Origin: Magicicada septendecula
Lineage: Eukaryota > Arthropoda > Insecta > Hemiptera > Cicadidae
Direction: 5' to 3'
NCBI GenBank assembly: GCA_034769895.1
Contig: CM068373.1
Span: forward strand, 439,871,080 to 439,935,079
Length of the DNA: 64,000 bases
In this document: in pieces, positions 1-11,774 of the stretch
Position numbering within the stretch: the first letter of the stretch is position 1
Layout of the letters: each line of letters begins with the position of its first letter
The notes under the pieces: generated by a model
Told to the model about the DNA's origin: nothing
Databases searched by the model: none
What the model saw: the letters and a program-made list of their open reading frames with translations, nothing else
Made by a program: the position numbers and the translations under genes

Positions 1-3000
1 ACGGTGATTGAGTGGGTATAATAAAATAAATAAAAGGTTGATGTATGTAGATTGTGCTCTCCTGTAAGTCCCACTGGTTGTGCTAGCTGATTTTGTAATA
101 AAACGATATTGCAAAATATAGCTTAATTTATAATATGTGTAGTACGTAGCTAATATCTTCTTGTCTTCTAAGCTCTCACTGTTGACCTTCGCTTTTGTAA
201 TACAACCCTACTATAATTGTAATTGTATAGTGTTCTGGTATAATATTATCCAGGATAATTTTTATGGTGTGTATGTTCAGTAGTGACGTTCCGCTCTGGG
301 AATCGTCGATTTGGTAAAGTTCCTGGTCTTTGTTATTGGTAATTGGGATGTTATTACCATCAATTAAATAAAGTGTATTTTGCTGTGTAGCAAATTGAAA
401 TAAAATATAAATTTAAAATTTATATTTATAAAAAAAAAATAATTTCGGAACAAATATTTTCGAGGTATTTATGTGCTTAATAATAGGAATAAATTGAGGT
501 TGTGGATCGTAATTATAATTATAATAGTAAGGTGTTTAATTTGGTAATAAATTTCTGTTCGGTAAATTTGTTAAAAAGATAATCCAATTAACTTCAAGTT
601 AGGCGAAAACGGCTCTCTTCTTCTTACTCTTAAAATGTTGTAGTTTCGCATATACTGCCTTTAAAGATTATCTATTTTTCTTGGTTAATTAATGATTATG
701 TCCTTTTATAAGAGAAATCAACTCCAATTTACCAAAAAACAGACAAATACGTTTATTAAATACAATAATAAGGTTGGTCGATTAATTAATCGAAGTTACA
801 AGCCATATCGAGTTCTTGCTCAGGGTCGGTCGATATTAGAAGTTTTACAATTGTTTTATTTAAACAGGTTCTTTGAACGGTTATTTATATAAAAAGCCAG
901 AGAAGGTCAGGGACATGAAAGTATAACACTTACAATTCAAAAAAGGTCTTAAATTTAAACAATATACTGGTAATTATTAATAATAAAAGTTTATATATAA
1001 TTTTGTTCAAACCAGAAAGCAGTTAGTCGTCTCTAATTGAGGTGACGGAACGGAATCAGAATGGCCGCCTGGCGCATGCGCGGAGTTCACCTTCTAGCAC
1101 TGACAAAGTATTTATGGAATAAGTATGTCCCTTCTGCGGTTAAATCTTCTTCGCAATCGTATATTATCTTCTGGTGTATAGTTTAATGTCACTGTAGTAA
1201 GATGGACTAATTCACTTGGTGTAAAAATGTTAAATAAGTATATCAACTGGTGTTTATGTGTGTCAGTTAACCTCGAATTTTCACTTGGTGTTTGATGCGA
1301 TTTCAGTGTTATTTCAATGTAATTGGTTATATGTGATTTCGTTTATAGGTGTTATGTAGTTCGTGGGTCAACTTCACCACTTCACTTTCATTAAAATAGT
1401 TAAAAATTTAGTTTACATAAAATGATTCAGAACTCCGTTGTAGCATAACGTCCATTAAAGGTTGGTTCAATCAAATATTCACAAGAAGTGCTCTCTTCGA
1501 GGTATAATAATGAACTGTGTGGATTTCCTTCGTCATCCGAAACGTCTTAGCCAATTTAATATTAAAAAGACATTGTTTAAAATTGCCATAACTTCCGACA
1601 CACTTTAATTTCGTGCACTATGCTTATAAAGTAAATTCGTTATTACTTAACTGTTTGAAATATAAAATACATATTCGTTTTCACTATTCTATTCTACTTA
1701 TTTTGATAGTAATTAAGTTAGTATTACAAAGTTTTATCTGAAAATTATTTCTTATAATTTTTTGGGAGGTAGGCCTAAAATTATACTTCCCTGTCTTCTA
1801 TGTAAATAATAGCCATTTTAACTAATATAATTATTATTCTATGAAATTTGTATAATTATCAATTCTCACTTATTTTATTGCAATTTAGTATATTAATGAT
1901 GGTTTTTTCATATAATTCAGTTGTATATGATTCCCCTTCTGATAAAGTTAGTGAACCTATTTCAGTTTCAAATGGTATTTCATTATACAAATAAATAATT
2001 TTACTCATAGAATGACCATATCTTTAGAAAGCCTTATTTACATAGTATTTAATATGTTGGGTGTATCTTGCCTAAATATTGTCAGTTTGACTGGTTTATA
2101 AGATTAGGTTTATTAATTATTCTGCATTTTAACTTTATTATATTGCCTAGATTTGAATTGTGGCTATTTGCAGAATGTTTTACTAATGTAATTATTTTAT
2201 TTCCTTCTCTGACTTCTGACTCTGATATATTTGATTAAAAATTAGTTCTCTGATCTGGCATAACAGTAATTATAGATTATACAATTAAAATATAACACCC
2301 AGATATATAAAACTGGTGTTCTTAATAACATTGTTTTGGTATATCACCTAATAACATAATAAAAAAGTATTTCTACAACATTGGAATGATATCTAATTTT
2401 AGATAATGCATTCCTAAATTAACATGAACAATAAAATAACAATTATAATACTAATATCTCTTATGACTAACCCTTACTTATCTAAATGCTATATTTAATT
2501 AGAACCCCACATTTGGATCCATATATAATTGTTAATACCTTCTACTACTCCATCATAAACAGTTAGTTCTGTAATTCCCCATTTTATAAGATTTATGCCC
2601 CCTCTTAAAGTATAACCCTGGCTATCTAAGTTATATTCCATTCTATGGAATGTTCATACAGTTTTAGTAGCTTTTTATTAGTAAAATTACTACTTCATTA
2701 TCAAAGTAGGCACTGTTCACAAAACTTAAAGTTTGTTACTTTGTACTGCTACTCATGCACCTTTCTTAAAGTTTATTAGTTATAATTTGATCACTTACAC
2801 CTTTCCATGGTGAATTATTACTATTTTTACTAGTCTTTTTCTAGTTTTTAATATGAAATATTCAACCATGGGGGAACTGTGAAGATTTGTTTATGCACAT
2901 TACACAATAACTTTTTGAATGCACTAATATTTACTACAGCTAACACTTTTAGTTTTTTGTCAGTTTTACAGTGATATGGTTTTTTAATGTGTTATACTTT

Positions 3001-3080
3001 CTTTTTTGGGCATTCATTGATTTTGGGGTTTTTTGGGGGTTCTTTCCCTATGGGGTTTTTGTTTTATATGGGTCATCTTA
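1..3080. other. AT-rich stretch without recognisable genes
   Basis: No convincing coding region, terminal repeat or RNA gene was found here. The only open frame of note (692-892, 66 codons) lacks any recognisable motif and has the composition of surrounding AT-rich DNA. A short GC-rich island near 1,045-1,090 is described separately. Unrecognised old repeats are possible. Confidence 0.6.
1072..1081. promoter_or_regulatory. NRF1/Ewg-type palindromic site in a GC-rich island
   Basis: The 10-mer GCGCATGCGC is a perfect palindrome and matches the core binding site of NRF1 (Drosophila Erect wing). It lies in a roughly 45-bp GC-rich island inside otherwise AT-rich DNA. Such sites often sit at TATA-less promoters, but no downstream coding exon is visible, so a promoter role is only inferred. 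It could be a chance match. Confidence 0.25.
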
Positions 3081-3084
3081 ATTA

Positions 3085-4040
3085 TTCTTCTTTCTTCTTG
3101 AGTTTGGTTATTCTTCCTTCTTCTGTAGTTTTGGATTATCCTTCCTTCTTCCTTCTTCTGTAGTTCTTATTTTTATTATTCTTCTGTCTTCTGTATCTTT
3201 GATTGTTCTTCTTTCTTCAGTAATAGTAGTTTTAATTATTCTTCTGTCTTCTGTATCTTTGATTGTTCTTCTTTCTTCAGTAATAGTAGTTTTAATTATT
3301 CTTCTTTCTTCTGTCTTCTGTATCTTTGATTGTTCTTCTTTCTTCATTTTTCAGTAATAGTAGTTTTAATTAGTTCTTCTTTCTTCAGTAATAGTAGTTT
3401 TAATTATTCTTCTTTCTTCTGTCTTCTGTATCTTTGATTGTTCTTCTTTCTTCAGTAATAGTAGTTTTAATTATTCTTCTTTCTTCTGTCTTCTGTATCT
3501 TTGATTGTTCTTCTTTCTTCATTTTTCAGTAATTGTAGTTTTAATTAGTTCTTCTTTCTTCAGTAATAGTAGTTTTAATTATTCTTCTTTCTTCTGTCTT
3601 CTGTATCTTTGATTGTTCTTCTTTCTTCATTCTTCAGTAATAGTAGTTTTAATTATTCTTCTTTCTTCTTTAGTTCTAATTATTCTTCTTTCTTCTGTCT
3701 TCGGTAGTAGTAGTTTTAATTATTCTTCCTTCTTCTGTCTTCTGTATCTTTGATTGTTCTTCTTTCTTCATTCTTCAGTAATAGTAGTTTTAATTATTCT
3801 TCTTTCTTCTGTCTTCTGTATCTTTGATTGTTCTTCTTTCTTCATTCTTCAGTAATAGTAGTTTTAATTATTCTTCTTTAGTTCTAATTATTCTTCTTTC
3901 TTCTGTCTTCGGTAGTAGTAGTTTTAATTATTCTTCCTTCTTCTGTCTTCTGTATCTTTGATTGTTCTTCTTTCTTCATTCTTCAGTAATAGTAGTTTTA
4001 ATTATTCTTCTTTCTTCTTTGAGTTTTGATTAGTTTTGTT
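3085..4040. repeat. Polypyrimidine/polypurine minisatellite (60-bp basic unit)
   Basis: About 950 bp of tandem units built from TTCTTCTTTCTTCTGTC, a TGTATCTTTGATTG block and a CAGTAATAGTAGTTTTAATT block. The 60 bases at 3,181-3,240 are repeated exactly at 3,241-3,300. Later units alternate between short and longer versions, giving a higher-order pattern. The top strand is almost pyrimidine-only in the TTC-rich blocks. The Lys/Glu/Thr-rich minus-strand open frame inside it is a by-product of the repeat, not a gene. Confidence 0.9.
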
Positions 4041-4330
4041 TCTTCTGTCTTCAGTAGCTTTGTTTTTTCTGGTCTGGTTTCTTTGACGGGGTATATTAAT
4101 TGCCTGCTTCTATCTTACCTGGGTAATTTTGTTATTATCATTTTTAGTCTTCTGGGTTTTTAAATTTGTATTATATTATATTGTTTGCAGAAATTTTCTT
4201 TATTCAACCTTTCTTGTGAATATATTATTAAACAGTGCATTTTAATTAATTCTCATCTGGATATTCCATATCTTAGAGCTTTATTAATGATCATTGAGTA
4301 ATGTATTTGTGTGGATTATCTGTCATGCTA
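4041..4330. other. Short unassigned spacer
   Basis: AT-rich sequence between the minisatellite and the hammerhead-bearing repeat. No coding signal or terminal repeat was recognised. Confidence 0.5.
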
Positions 4331-4439
4331 CAATATATATATATATATATATAAACTTTCACAATATGAACTTACTTTCTTTATCACTTCCCCAAACGTT
4401 TTGAGGTGATGTGCCTCTTCCTCAGTCAAAGGTTGTGAA

Positions 4440-4475
<36 letters not shown>
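4331..4475 (-). ncRNA. Degenerate hammerhead-ribozyme-like core between AT dinucleotide arrays (PLE-type)
   Basis: On the minus strand the core CTGAGGA (4,419-4,425) fits the hammerhead CUGANGA box. It is followed by a stem II (AGAGG pairing with CCUC) and then AAAAC where GAAAC is expected, so the G12 position appears mutated. AAACTTTCACAA and its complement flank the core and can close a long stem I, outside which lie two (TA)n arrays. Hammerheads of this kind are known from Penelope-like elements, and other cores of the set occur elsewhere in the window. Likely inactive because of the G-to-A change. Confidence 0.55.
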
Positions 4476-4844
4476 TTTTATAAAGTGAACGAAGAGGATG
4501 GATCAACAAGATAATTTTGATAATACTATAGATTCGTTTTCAAACTGTAGATCTAGTTCACGAAGGAAGTTCATTTAAAGATAACTAAAGTTCCTTATTT
4601 GTATCTTATAGTTTACTGTATAATATTTTCTCAATATCTGTTACTGAACTTAGATTGGTAAGATTTCTTTTGATGTTCTTGTTTATTTTTAGTTCTTAAG
4701 AGTTTTCTATTTTAACTAAATAGCACTATTACATTAACGACTCGGAACACTAGGTTTTTTATAAGTAAAAGCATAAAGTTTTAGTTGTCTTGTTTGTTCA
4801 TCATCTTTTTTACAGCACTATACTTTATATAATAATGAAACTTT

Positions 4845-4915
4845 CTCTTGTGAACTTACTTGTCTTTTTCCATCGAATGCGTTTCGGCATCGTGTTCGCC
4901 TTCGTCAGCTTAGAA
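4845..4915 (-). ncRNA. Hammerhead-ribozyme-like core, PLE family 1 copy A
   Basis: On the minus strand CTGACGA (4,902-4,908) is followed by a stem II of GGCG...TGCC and then GAAAC (4,881-4,885), the order of a hammerhead catalytic core. The sequence sits directly downstream of a Penelope-like C-terminal reading frame on the same strand, where PLE pseudo-LTRs carry hammerheads. A close copy occurs at 57,990-58,062. Stem III and the cleavage site were not resolved. Confidence 0.6.
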
Positions 4916-5279
4916 ACAGACTGCCAGTACTTTGTAACGGTTATTGCTTGGAAGGTATAGTGGGGGTGGTGTGTAGAGGAAGGGGATTGGCGCGGGGATC
5001 CAAATTATTGTTTGTTTTTTGTATAATTGTGTCAAAAAGAGTATGTGATTTATATTGTAATTGGTCGTTAAGTATGTTGTTTGGTTGTGTTGTGTGGTGT
5101 TTGTATATTTCATATTGTTCAGCTGTGTTGAGTTTTCGACCTTTGGGTAAGTAGTGTAATATTTCAAGATTAGTATCTATGTTGGTGTAGCTATGGTTAT
5201 GTGTGTGTATGTGTGTGCCAAACGCAGAATGTACATCTAACAACAATATACATTCTGCGTTTGCCACACACATAACCAT
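4916..5279 (-). pseudogene. Penelope-like element C-terminal (GIY-YIG region) fragment
   Basis: The minus-strand frame 5,279-4,941 contains, after a run beginning around residue 29, the pattern NHSYTNID, EILHYLPKGRKL, EQYEIYKH and ILNDQ. This is the tail of the GIY-YIG endonuclease domain of Penelope-like retroelements, as in the related fragment at 58,440-58,702. The reverse transcriptase and the GIY-YIG signature itself are missing, so this is a strongly 5'-truncated copy. It runs directly into the hammerhead-like sequence, as expected for a PLE pseudo-LTR. Upstream it is joined to an inverted copy of its own start (5,175-5,297). Confidence 0.6.
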
Positions 5280-5297
5280 AGCTACACCAACATAGAT
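5175..5297. repeat. Inverted repeat at the 5' end of the PLE fragment
   Basis: Arms 5,175-5,233 and 5,249-5,297 are complementary except for a 10-nt TG-rich insertion in the left arm, separated by a 15-nt loop. The arms encode the region just before the NHSYTNID motif. A comparable inverted junction lies beside the PLE fragment at 58.3 kb. Confidence 0.8.
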
Positions 5298-5336
5298 ATT
5301 GCAACACCATCATACAAGTGCTTGCTGATTATAAAA

Positions 5337-5363
5337 AAATAATAATAATAATAATAATAATAT
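5337..5363 (+). repeat. (AAT)n microsatellite
   Basis: Uninterrupted AAT triplets following a short A run. Confidence 0.9.
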
Positions 5364-7560
5364 CTGCATATATGAAGGATGTAACTTCTGCTACGACCCT
5401 AACTCAAGAATGTATTAAAGATCACCTCCTGTACACTTGACATACAACTTTAAATCTCAGATATCACCATTCAATTGCATTGGGATGCCAGAAAGCTGAT
5501 GGAAGGAGTCCAAGGAGCTATGAGTGACAATGACATGCTTGTGGACTAAAAGTTAGCATTTGTAGAAAAAAAAGACCTTGAGTTAACTCTGAGAACAATA
5601 AGCATAAAAATAACTGGTTAACTGGCAGAGCACTATGAAAACCTGTAAACAGAGTAGTGAAGTTGGTTATGAACAGAGTGTGTTATAAATAAAGGAAGAA
5701 ATGAAATGAATTAAATTCATATTTATTAATGCATAAAGCAAATATTTATTCTTATTTAAAGCAAATGTAATTTATTACAACATAATACATACACAGTAGG
5801 GAAACGTCAGGGTAGACAGTGTCTCCCCAAATAATTTATCCATAAAATAATTAATTTTTATTTTGAATTAAGTTGTGTAAGTTACTAATAGAAGATACAA
5901 AACTAACTTAAGAAATTAAATATCACGCGACATGACGCGAGTATGAGCCATGGAACCTTGCAATTGTACAGTGAGTGTCAGAGTAGACGTTACTTGAAAT
6001 GTCTTTTTAACATGGCTGGAGGTGAGGAGGGCTTCGCTGGATGACAACGGGAGCGGACCTGCGCGCGCAGCATAAAAATGCGTCCCGTACATCACATCAA
6101 AAGACACGTCTCCCCCACACTAAAGAGCACAGAATGTTCGCCTGGTCACCTGTTTGTTTCATTGTGCTCGCATATATTTGTTTTTTTTTTTGAGTTTACA
6201 AATTATTTTTAATTTTGAAAATAGTGTTATAGACTAAGAAGTGTATAACCATTTACTTACTAATTATTTAATAATACATTGTTTTAAGTGTCATCCTTTT
6301 GAGTGCTTTAAACATACTGTTTACTTGGGTTAAATGAGCAAAATGAATACAGTTAGTACCAGTTCTACCGCAGAAGTATTTGATATAAACTCTGACAACT
6401 TTGATTCACTAGAGTTTTTGTTAAAATACGAAATCAGTACTTTACATTTAGAGTGAAAGGTATTACTAAAGTTAAAAATATCTCGGGCGTTTTTAGAGTT
6501 GTCGCAGAAGGATGGAAAAGTTGTCAGAAAACAAAAAGTTGTAAGCAAAACAAAACTCTGCACTGCTATTTTGTTTGATATTTAATGAAGAGGAACCATG
6601 GGAGCAAAGTTGGAGTACGCACTATAAACATGCTGGTAGCAAAACTCATATAAAAAATTCTGAGATGTTTCACATGCTAGGACAAACAAAATTGAACATT
6701 GTCCAAAACACGTTGAATTTAAGCAGTACAGCACAATAAAAATGTGGCACGAAATCGAAGGATAGTAGGCCGTTTGATAGATGTTTGTTGTTAGGTAGGA
6801 AATAGTTAGCTTTTAGGGGTCATAAGGGAAATGAGCAATCTCTTAATAACGGTTATTATTCAGAAAGTAAAAATTAATTGCCAGCGTAAGAGTCTTTCAT
6901 GAAAGAACATACACAGAATGATTCAAAATTGCACGGCAATCTCTCGGGAGCTGATTCCATAGCTAAAACTAAGAAAACATGAGACACGGCATGTAAAACT
7001 CATTTACAAGAAAATATGAAAGTTTGTGTAATGCCTACAGTAATCCGGATTTGCCACCATTAAAAAATCTGAATAAAATTTATATTTTTCTAGCAATATT
7101 TTCTAATTAAGATTCATAAAGGACACCAATAACAATACGATAGCTTTTCCTTGATATTTAGGCTAAATTATATACCTAACGAAATCCGTGTGTTTCAGAC
7201 AGTAACTTAGCTATTATCTGATAGAGATAATTCTATTTACCATAGTTTTACTGGTTCATTAAGAACGTCACCAATCTTAGTAAGAGGTTGCTTTTGTCTG
7301 GTATTTTTATGTCTACCCAAATTATTTTGTCACGCTTCGCTACTGTACATTCATATTGTTTACATTGTCAGTTAACTGTTGGGAGTGGGCAAGTTAGTCT
7401 GTCTCCATATATTTCTTCACTTCCTCCATCCTTTGGTTTGCTCATCTCGATTTTCCTGTTCTTGTCATCTCATTTTCCCACATCTACATTATAAAGCTTT
7501 TTATACCTTTTGAGGTTTACTACACTTTTTTCTGGTCGGACTTGTTTCCTTCAGTCCTTC
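5364..7560. other. Unassigned AT-rich region with a possible decayed reading frame
   Basis: No intact gene. From 6,334 the plus strand starts with ATG and reads a Ser/Thr/Asp-rich stretch, then is broken by stops. Around 6,595-6,720 another frame resembles the Trp/His/Ser-Lys-Thr-His pattern of BED/TTF-type zinc fingers of hAT transposases. This is too weak for a firm family call. The rest shows nothing recognisable. Confidence 0.3.
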
Positions 7561-7576
7561 GACACATTATCCACGG

Positions 7577-8140
7577 CAGTGGCGGCTGGTGCTATGGTTC
7601 CAGCGTTGCACAACCACCAATATAGAATAACTAAACTACAAAATAATATTTGAAAACATTAAGCCGCTAAAAACATCATAAATTTTAACAGAGAGCGTAT
7701 TAGATCCTACGCGGTAATGTTCGCATACAATATTCAAATGTGGCGCGCAGGCTGGTGGTTGTAGACCGTTTGCAACTTGAACAGTATATGGCAGAGCTTA
7801 CTACACAAACATATGGGACGTGCGCTACTCTTCACAACTGCCCTATGTTCCCAATGTTAGCTAGGCGGTTGCAAAGTTTCTGCAACTTCCACTAGTAGCG
7901 CTGTAGTGCAACTTTGTGTCATGAAATCAGCACTTCCTTCTTGATTTATAAGTTATGTCAGGTTTAGTGTTTACGTTGTTTCAATGCAAACGTTATCTGT
8001 TGTTTGAGGTTATAAAATTATAATAGGTCTAATAATTTTGTATAACTGTGATTATGATAGTTTAATGTCTTTTAACCCCTCTCCCATCCACTCAACCAAC
8101 TAATGCAACCACCAAAATTTGGAACCACCAGCCGCCACTG
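7577..8140. mobile_element. hAT-type MITE (564 bp) with 8-bp TSD
   Basis: The ends are CAGTGGCGGCTGGT and its exact reverse complement. ATCCACGG flanks the element on both sides (7,569-7,576 and 8,141-8,148), which is the 8-bp duplication expected for hAT insertion. There is no coding capacity. The terminal CAGTGGCG matches the right end of the neighbouring autonomous-type hAT element (8,342-11,766), so it may have been mobilised by a related transposase. A perfect TSD suggests a fairly recent insertion. Confidence 0.9.
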
Positions 8141-8384
8141 ATCCACGGTGACCCAACAACATACCATGCTGGAAAGCTACCACTACCAGTGTGTCATGCC
8201 AGTGTATGGTTGCAAAATTGCACAACTACCAGTTCACTATAATAAAGTACTTATAAAATATTTATAAAATAAATTGCAACATGACAAGCTGTCTCACTAT
8301 AGGTAAATGTGGAGCAAAATTATTATCAGCTGTTATGGGTGCAGGGCCGAATCAAGAAAGGTAGAGGCCCCAGGCGAATGTAAA

Positions 8385-8416
<32 letters not shown>

Positions 8417-8536
8417 TAACAATAAACTCACCTATTTGATGTTAAAGCAGGGACGATTGAACGAACGAAGTTTACACATAATTACACAGTTAACACTCCA
8501 CTCTTCCCTTATTAATTATTATTAGTCTTTACTTCT

Positions 8537-11103
8537 TTAGAGAAGAACTTTTCTGAACTTCGAGGAGGCAAAATCGTGAATTCTGTCTTCAAAATCACTT
8601 TCTGCCAAAATGTCATGTTCAATACTCATCAAACTTAAATTATTTAAGCGTGGTTGTGCCATGCAATTTCGTAACTCATCTTTTATTAGCTTCAACTTCG
8701 AAAATGAACGTTCTCCAGATGCATTGGTCACAAATAAAGTGAGAAAAATTCTCATAGCAATTTCCATATTGGGGAATGCTGATAAAATATTCTCATTATT
8801 CATGTAACTGTACAAGTTATGAATATTAATATTTTTTTCATTATCATCTCCAACATATTCTTGGAAATATTTTATATTTACTTTTAGATATGCAGCAAAA
8901 TGGTGACATTCAGATATTAGCTCTGCAGTAATAAAGTCTCCACTATAAAAATTTGCAAGGTTTTCGCAATATTTTGAAATTTCTGAACTCTCTAACACAT
9001 GCAGACTTTCCAAAAAACTAAACCTCTCAAAAATGTCTATGTATGCTTTTACTTCGGAGTTCTAAGCTAGAAACCAGGGTGTCTATTATGGGTAGGAATG
9101 TCTCTACTCTGAACTTTTCTCTTCCCAGAAGTTCCTCATTACTACATCCACCATCTGCAAATGCAAGAATGGAGCTACGTTTTGTTTGACGCCTTTGTGT
9201 ATCATGATATTCTTTCACAACTGATTTCGCTTTTGATTTGGACTCATAATCGTCAAAACCATCTCTCTTCTCCCTAATAAAGACAATTAATGACTTCAGC
9301 ATCTTAACTGCTACAGACAAATTCACTTTTTCACTTTGCAGTAGTTTGCTTACTGCGTTAAATCTACTGAGGATTTCATTCCACAGTATTGTTAGAAAAA
9401 CTGTTTCAAGTTTATCAAGTTTTTTCTCTAATCCTTGAGCCATAAGACGTGTCTCTAACGACTGATTTGTCACATCATTTCTTATAGACTGAAGACTTAA
9501 TCTGATTTCATTATATACCTCACATAAAGCATTTATTGCGTCCGCTTACGCAGACCATCTAGTGTCTGAAAGTTGTTTCACCACTTTATGATGAGGTCCT
9601 AAATGTGAACGGAGTATCTCCCAGCGGTGTGCTGACAATGAAAAGAAGGTGTAAAGCTTTTGTACCACATCAAAGTAAATTGTCACAGTTGAAACACACT
9701 TGACAGCATGTACCCCTACTAAGTTAAGTGAGTGTCCAGCACATGGTACATACTCAGCATACTTGTTTAGTTCTTTTATCTTTGCTTGTAATCCTGAACA
9801 TCGCCCTGACATGTTTGCTGCGTTGTCATAAGACTGACCCCTACAATTCAGGATATCTATGTTATTGGTTTCTAAGAAGTGTGTCACAACCTCAGTAAGA
9901 TGTTCTGCATTATGACCATGAATAGGAATAAACTGCAAAAATCGCTCTTTTGGAACAGCGTCTATCACATATCTTACTATAAAAGTAAGTTGATCAATAT
10001 GAGTCACACCCGGAGTGGAATCTACAGAAATAGCATAGTATTTTGCTTTTTGAATTTCCGAGATGATTACTGAAAGAACTTTAGTCCCCATTATTTCTAC
10101 GAACTCTTCACAAATGGTGGCTGACAAGTATGATGGAATCCCTTTCCCTGCATTGCCATATTTCTTTGTGTTCGTGTAAGAATGGGTCAAACTGACTTAT
10201 AAGTTCCAAAATACCCAAATAATTTCCATTTTTTACTGAACCAGTTCTTTGGTCAGAACCTCTTAAAGGGAGTCCTCTCGATGCTAAGAATTTAATTACC
10301 GCAGTAACTCTTTTCAACACCTCTTTCTAGTATTGTCGCTCATTATTGAATTGGGTGACCAACTTGTATCTATTCGCCCGAGTATTTTTGAGCGACTACA
10401 ATAAGCTACCATGCAGTTTCTATGTTCTTGACTATTTTCATGTTCTGATGCAGCTTTCAGAGCATGTTTCCAGTCATTAAATCCATCTCCGCTAAATGGA
10501 AATTTGGAGTGAGAAAATAATTTACACGCAAAACAGTAAACTTTTCCCTTCGTAGGTGAATTCTCTTTGTACGATTTCTTTGTTTGGCAATTGTCGCGAG
10601 AACATTGCTTGAATAAGGCATCTTTCTTCCATATTATCCCCAGTTTTATATACACGGGTTGATTTATCAAAATTATTTTCTTTATTTTGACAAGCGGAAG
10701 GTCCCTTTTCTACCCAATAATCCCGTAAGATGTCATCAGTATGTGGCCAAAGACCGGGGTCTGATGTTGTATAGTGACTGTTTTCTGAAATAATGGTACT
10801 TACACAGTTTCCTGAAGCACAGTCTGTCACCTGATCTTGAATATCTTCTTCACTGTACGTTATAAAATCTTTACGTTCTAGCACACGGTTTGTTGCTTCC
10901 GCTTGTTTCTGTAAATCGTTTTTCTCTGAACTCGAAGTTGAGGGGCCAGGAATGTGATTTACCGGTACATTATCATATGCAGTATTATCCTTTTTGTTGA
11001 CAGTATAATTGAAATAATTAATTAGTTTCGGAATTCTCTTAATATTTTCTTCTCGTTCTTTGACTTTCTTACGCTTAGCACAACCACTTTCAAAACGCCT
11101 CAT
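8537..11103 (-). pseudogene. hAT transposase (ZMYM1-like), frameshifted
   Basis: Read from ATG at 11,103 leftwards, the gene is spread over about six overlapping or adjacent frames: 11,103-10,522, 10,670-10,314, 10,320-10,108, 10,190-9,546, 9,473-9,027 and 9,013-8,537. In order they show a charged N-terminus, the TTF-type zinc finger region (VYCFACKLF, then a WKHAL/HE block), the RNase-H-like core (AISVDSTPG with the first Asp; NCRGQSYDNAANMSG; CAGHSLNL) and the C-terminal hAT dimerisation domain (SGERSFSKLKLIK ... RLNNLSLMSIEHD). Several frameshifts and at least one in-frame stop after DTRWSA make it non-functional as read. Intact members of this family are usually 600-800 residues. Confidence 0.85.
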
Positions 11104-11257
11104 TATAAATGATAGTAATTGATACGTTAACTGGGAAGAGTGTTAAATTAGAAAACTTAGGCTAATAGACTCTCACTGACAAAATCACTTTGAAAGACAA
11201 ATGAATACTGTCGGATATTGTGTAGCATAAACATAACATCGGTAAGTCAAACGCATT

Positions 11258-11420
11258 GTTATCGTTCCCCACTCCCTTGTTACTCGATCGGTATGTATAC
11301 AAAAACAGCAACTGAAATTCTTGGAACTAATAGGTTGGGAATTGAATCAATTTCCAAGAATTTCAGTTGCTGTTTTTGTATATGTACCGATCGAGTAACA
11401 AGGGAGTGGGGAACGATAAC
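11258..11420. repeat. 68-bp-arm hairpin inside the hAT element
   Basis: Arms 11,258-11,325 and 11,353-11,420 are complementary with about two mismatches around a 27-nt loop. The hairpin lies between the transposase start codon (11,103) and the right terminus of the hAT element. It could be a subterminal structure or a smaller palindromic insertion. Confidence 0.85.
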
Positions 11421-11774
11421 AATTCAATTGAATGTGTACGAATGTTATTAGTGCGGGTGCTTACAGAAATTAGGGTCATAGTTTAAGAAATTAATGTATG
11501 GTTTCGGCAAGCCTTTGATATAGTATTTCAGAGCGAGCCGCAGGTTAAGGCATTGCCCAATACGATAATATTTTATTGGATAACGATTAACATGACTCCG
11601 ATATTTGAAATCATTAAAATGAAGCAGTGAAACTGATATCTTTGGTAAAAAAAAACTTAATATAATTCTTGAATGGCGTGATTGTTGTTTTCAATATTTT
11701 GAGGCCCCCTTAGAGACCGAGGCCCCCGGCGGCCGCCGGGTTCGCCCATGCGTTAAATCGCCACTGTATGGGTG

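Larger units (their letters stand above)
8342..11766 (-). mobile_element. Full-length hAT DNA transposon (3,425 bp), transposase on minus strand
   Basis: Both boundaries are visible. TATGGGTG is present at 8,334-8,341 and again at 11,767-11,774 (8-bp TSD). The termini CAGGGCCGAATCAA and CAGTGGCGATTTAA (read inward) match at about 10 of 14 positions. Inside lies a decayed hAT transposase of the ZMYM1-like, TTF-zinc-finger type, an (AAT)n tract near 8,386-8,412 and a long hairpin near the right end. The intact TSD with a broken ORF indicates moderate age. Confidence 0.9.

Noticed and set aside
3108-3347. 79-codon Lys/Glu/Thr-rich minus-strand frame
   Set aside because: Produced by the polypurine minisatellite; it has no independent coding signal.
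5790-6120. Possible DNA transposon between CAGTAGGGAAACG and a GTCTCCCCC end
   Set aside because: The two ends share only a short GTCTCCCC-like string, with no clear inverted terminal repeat or target-site duplication.
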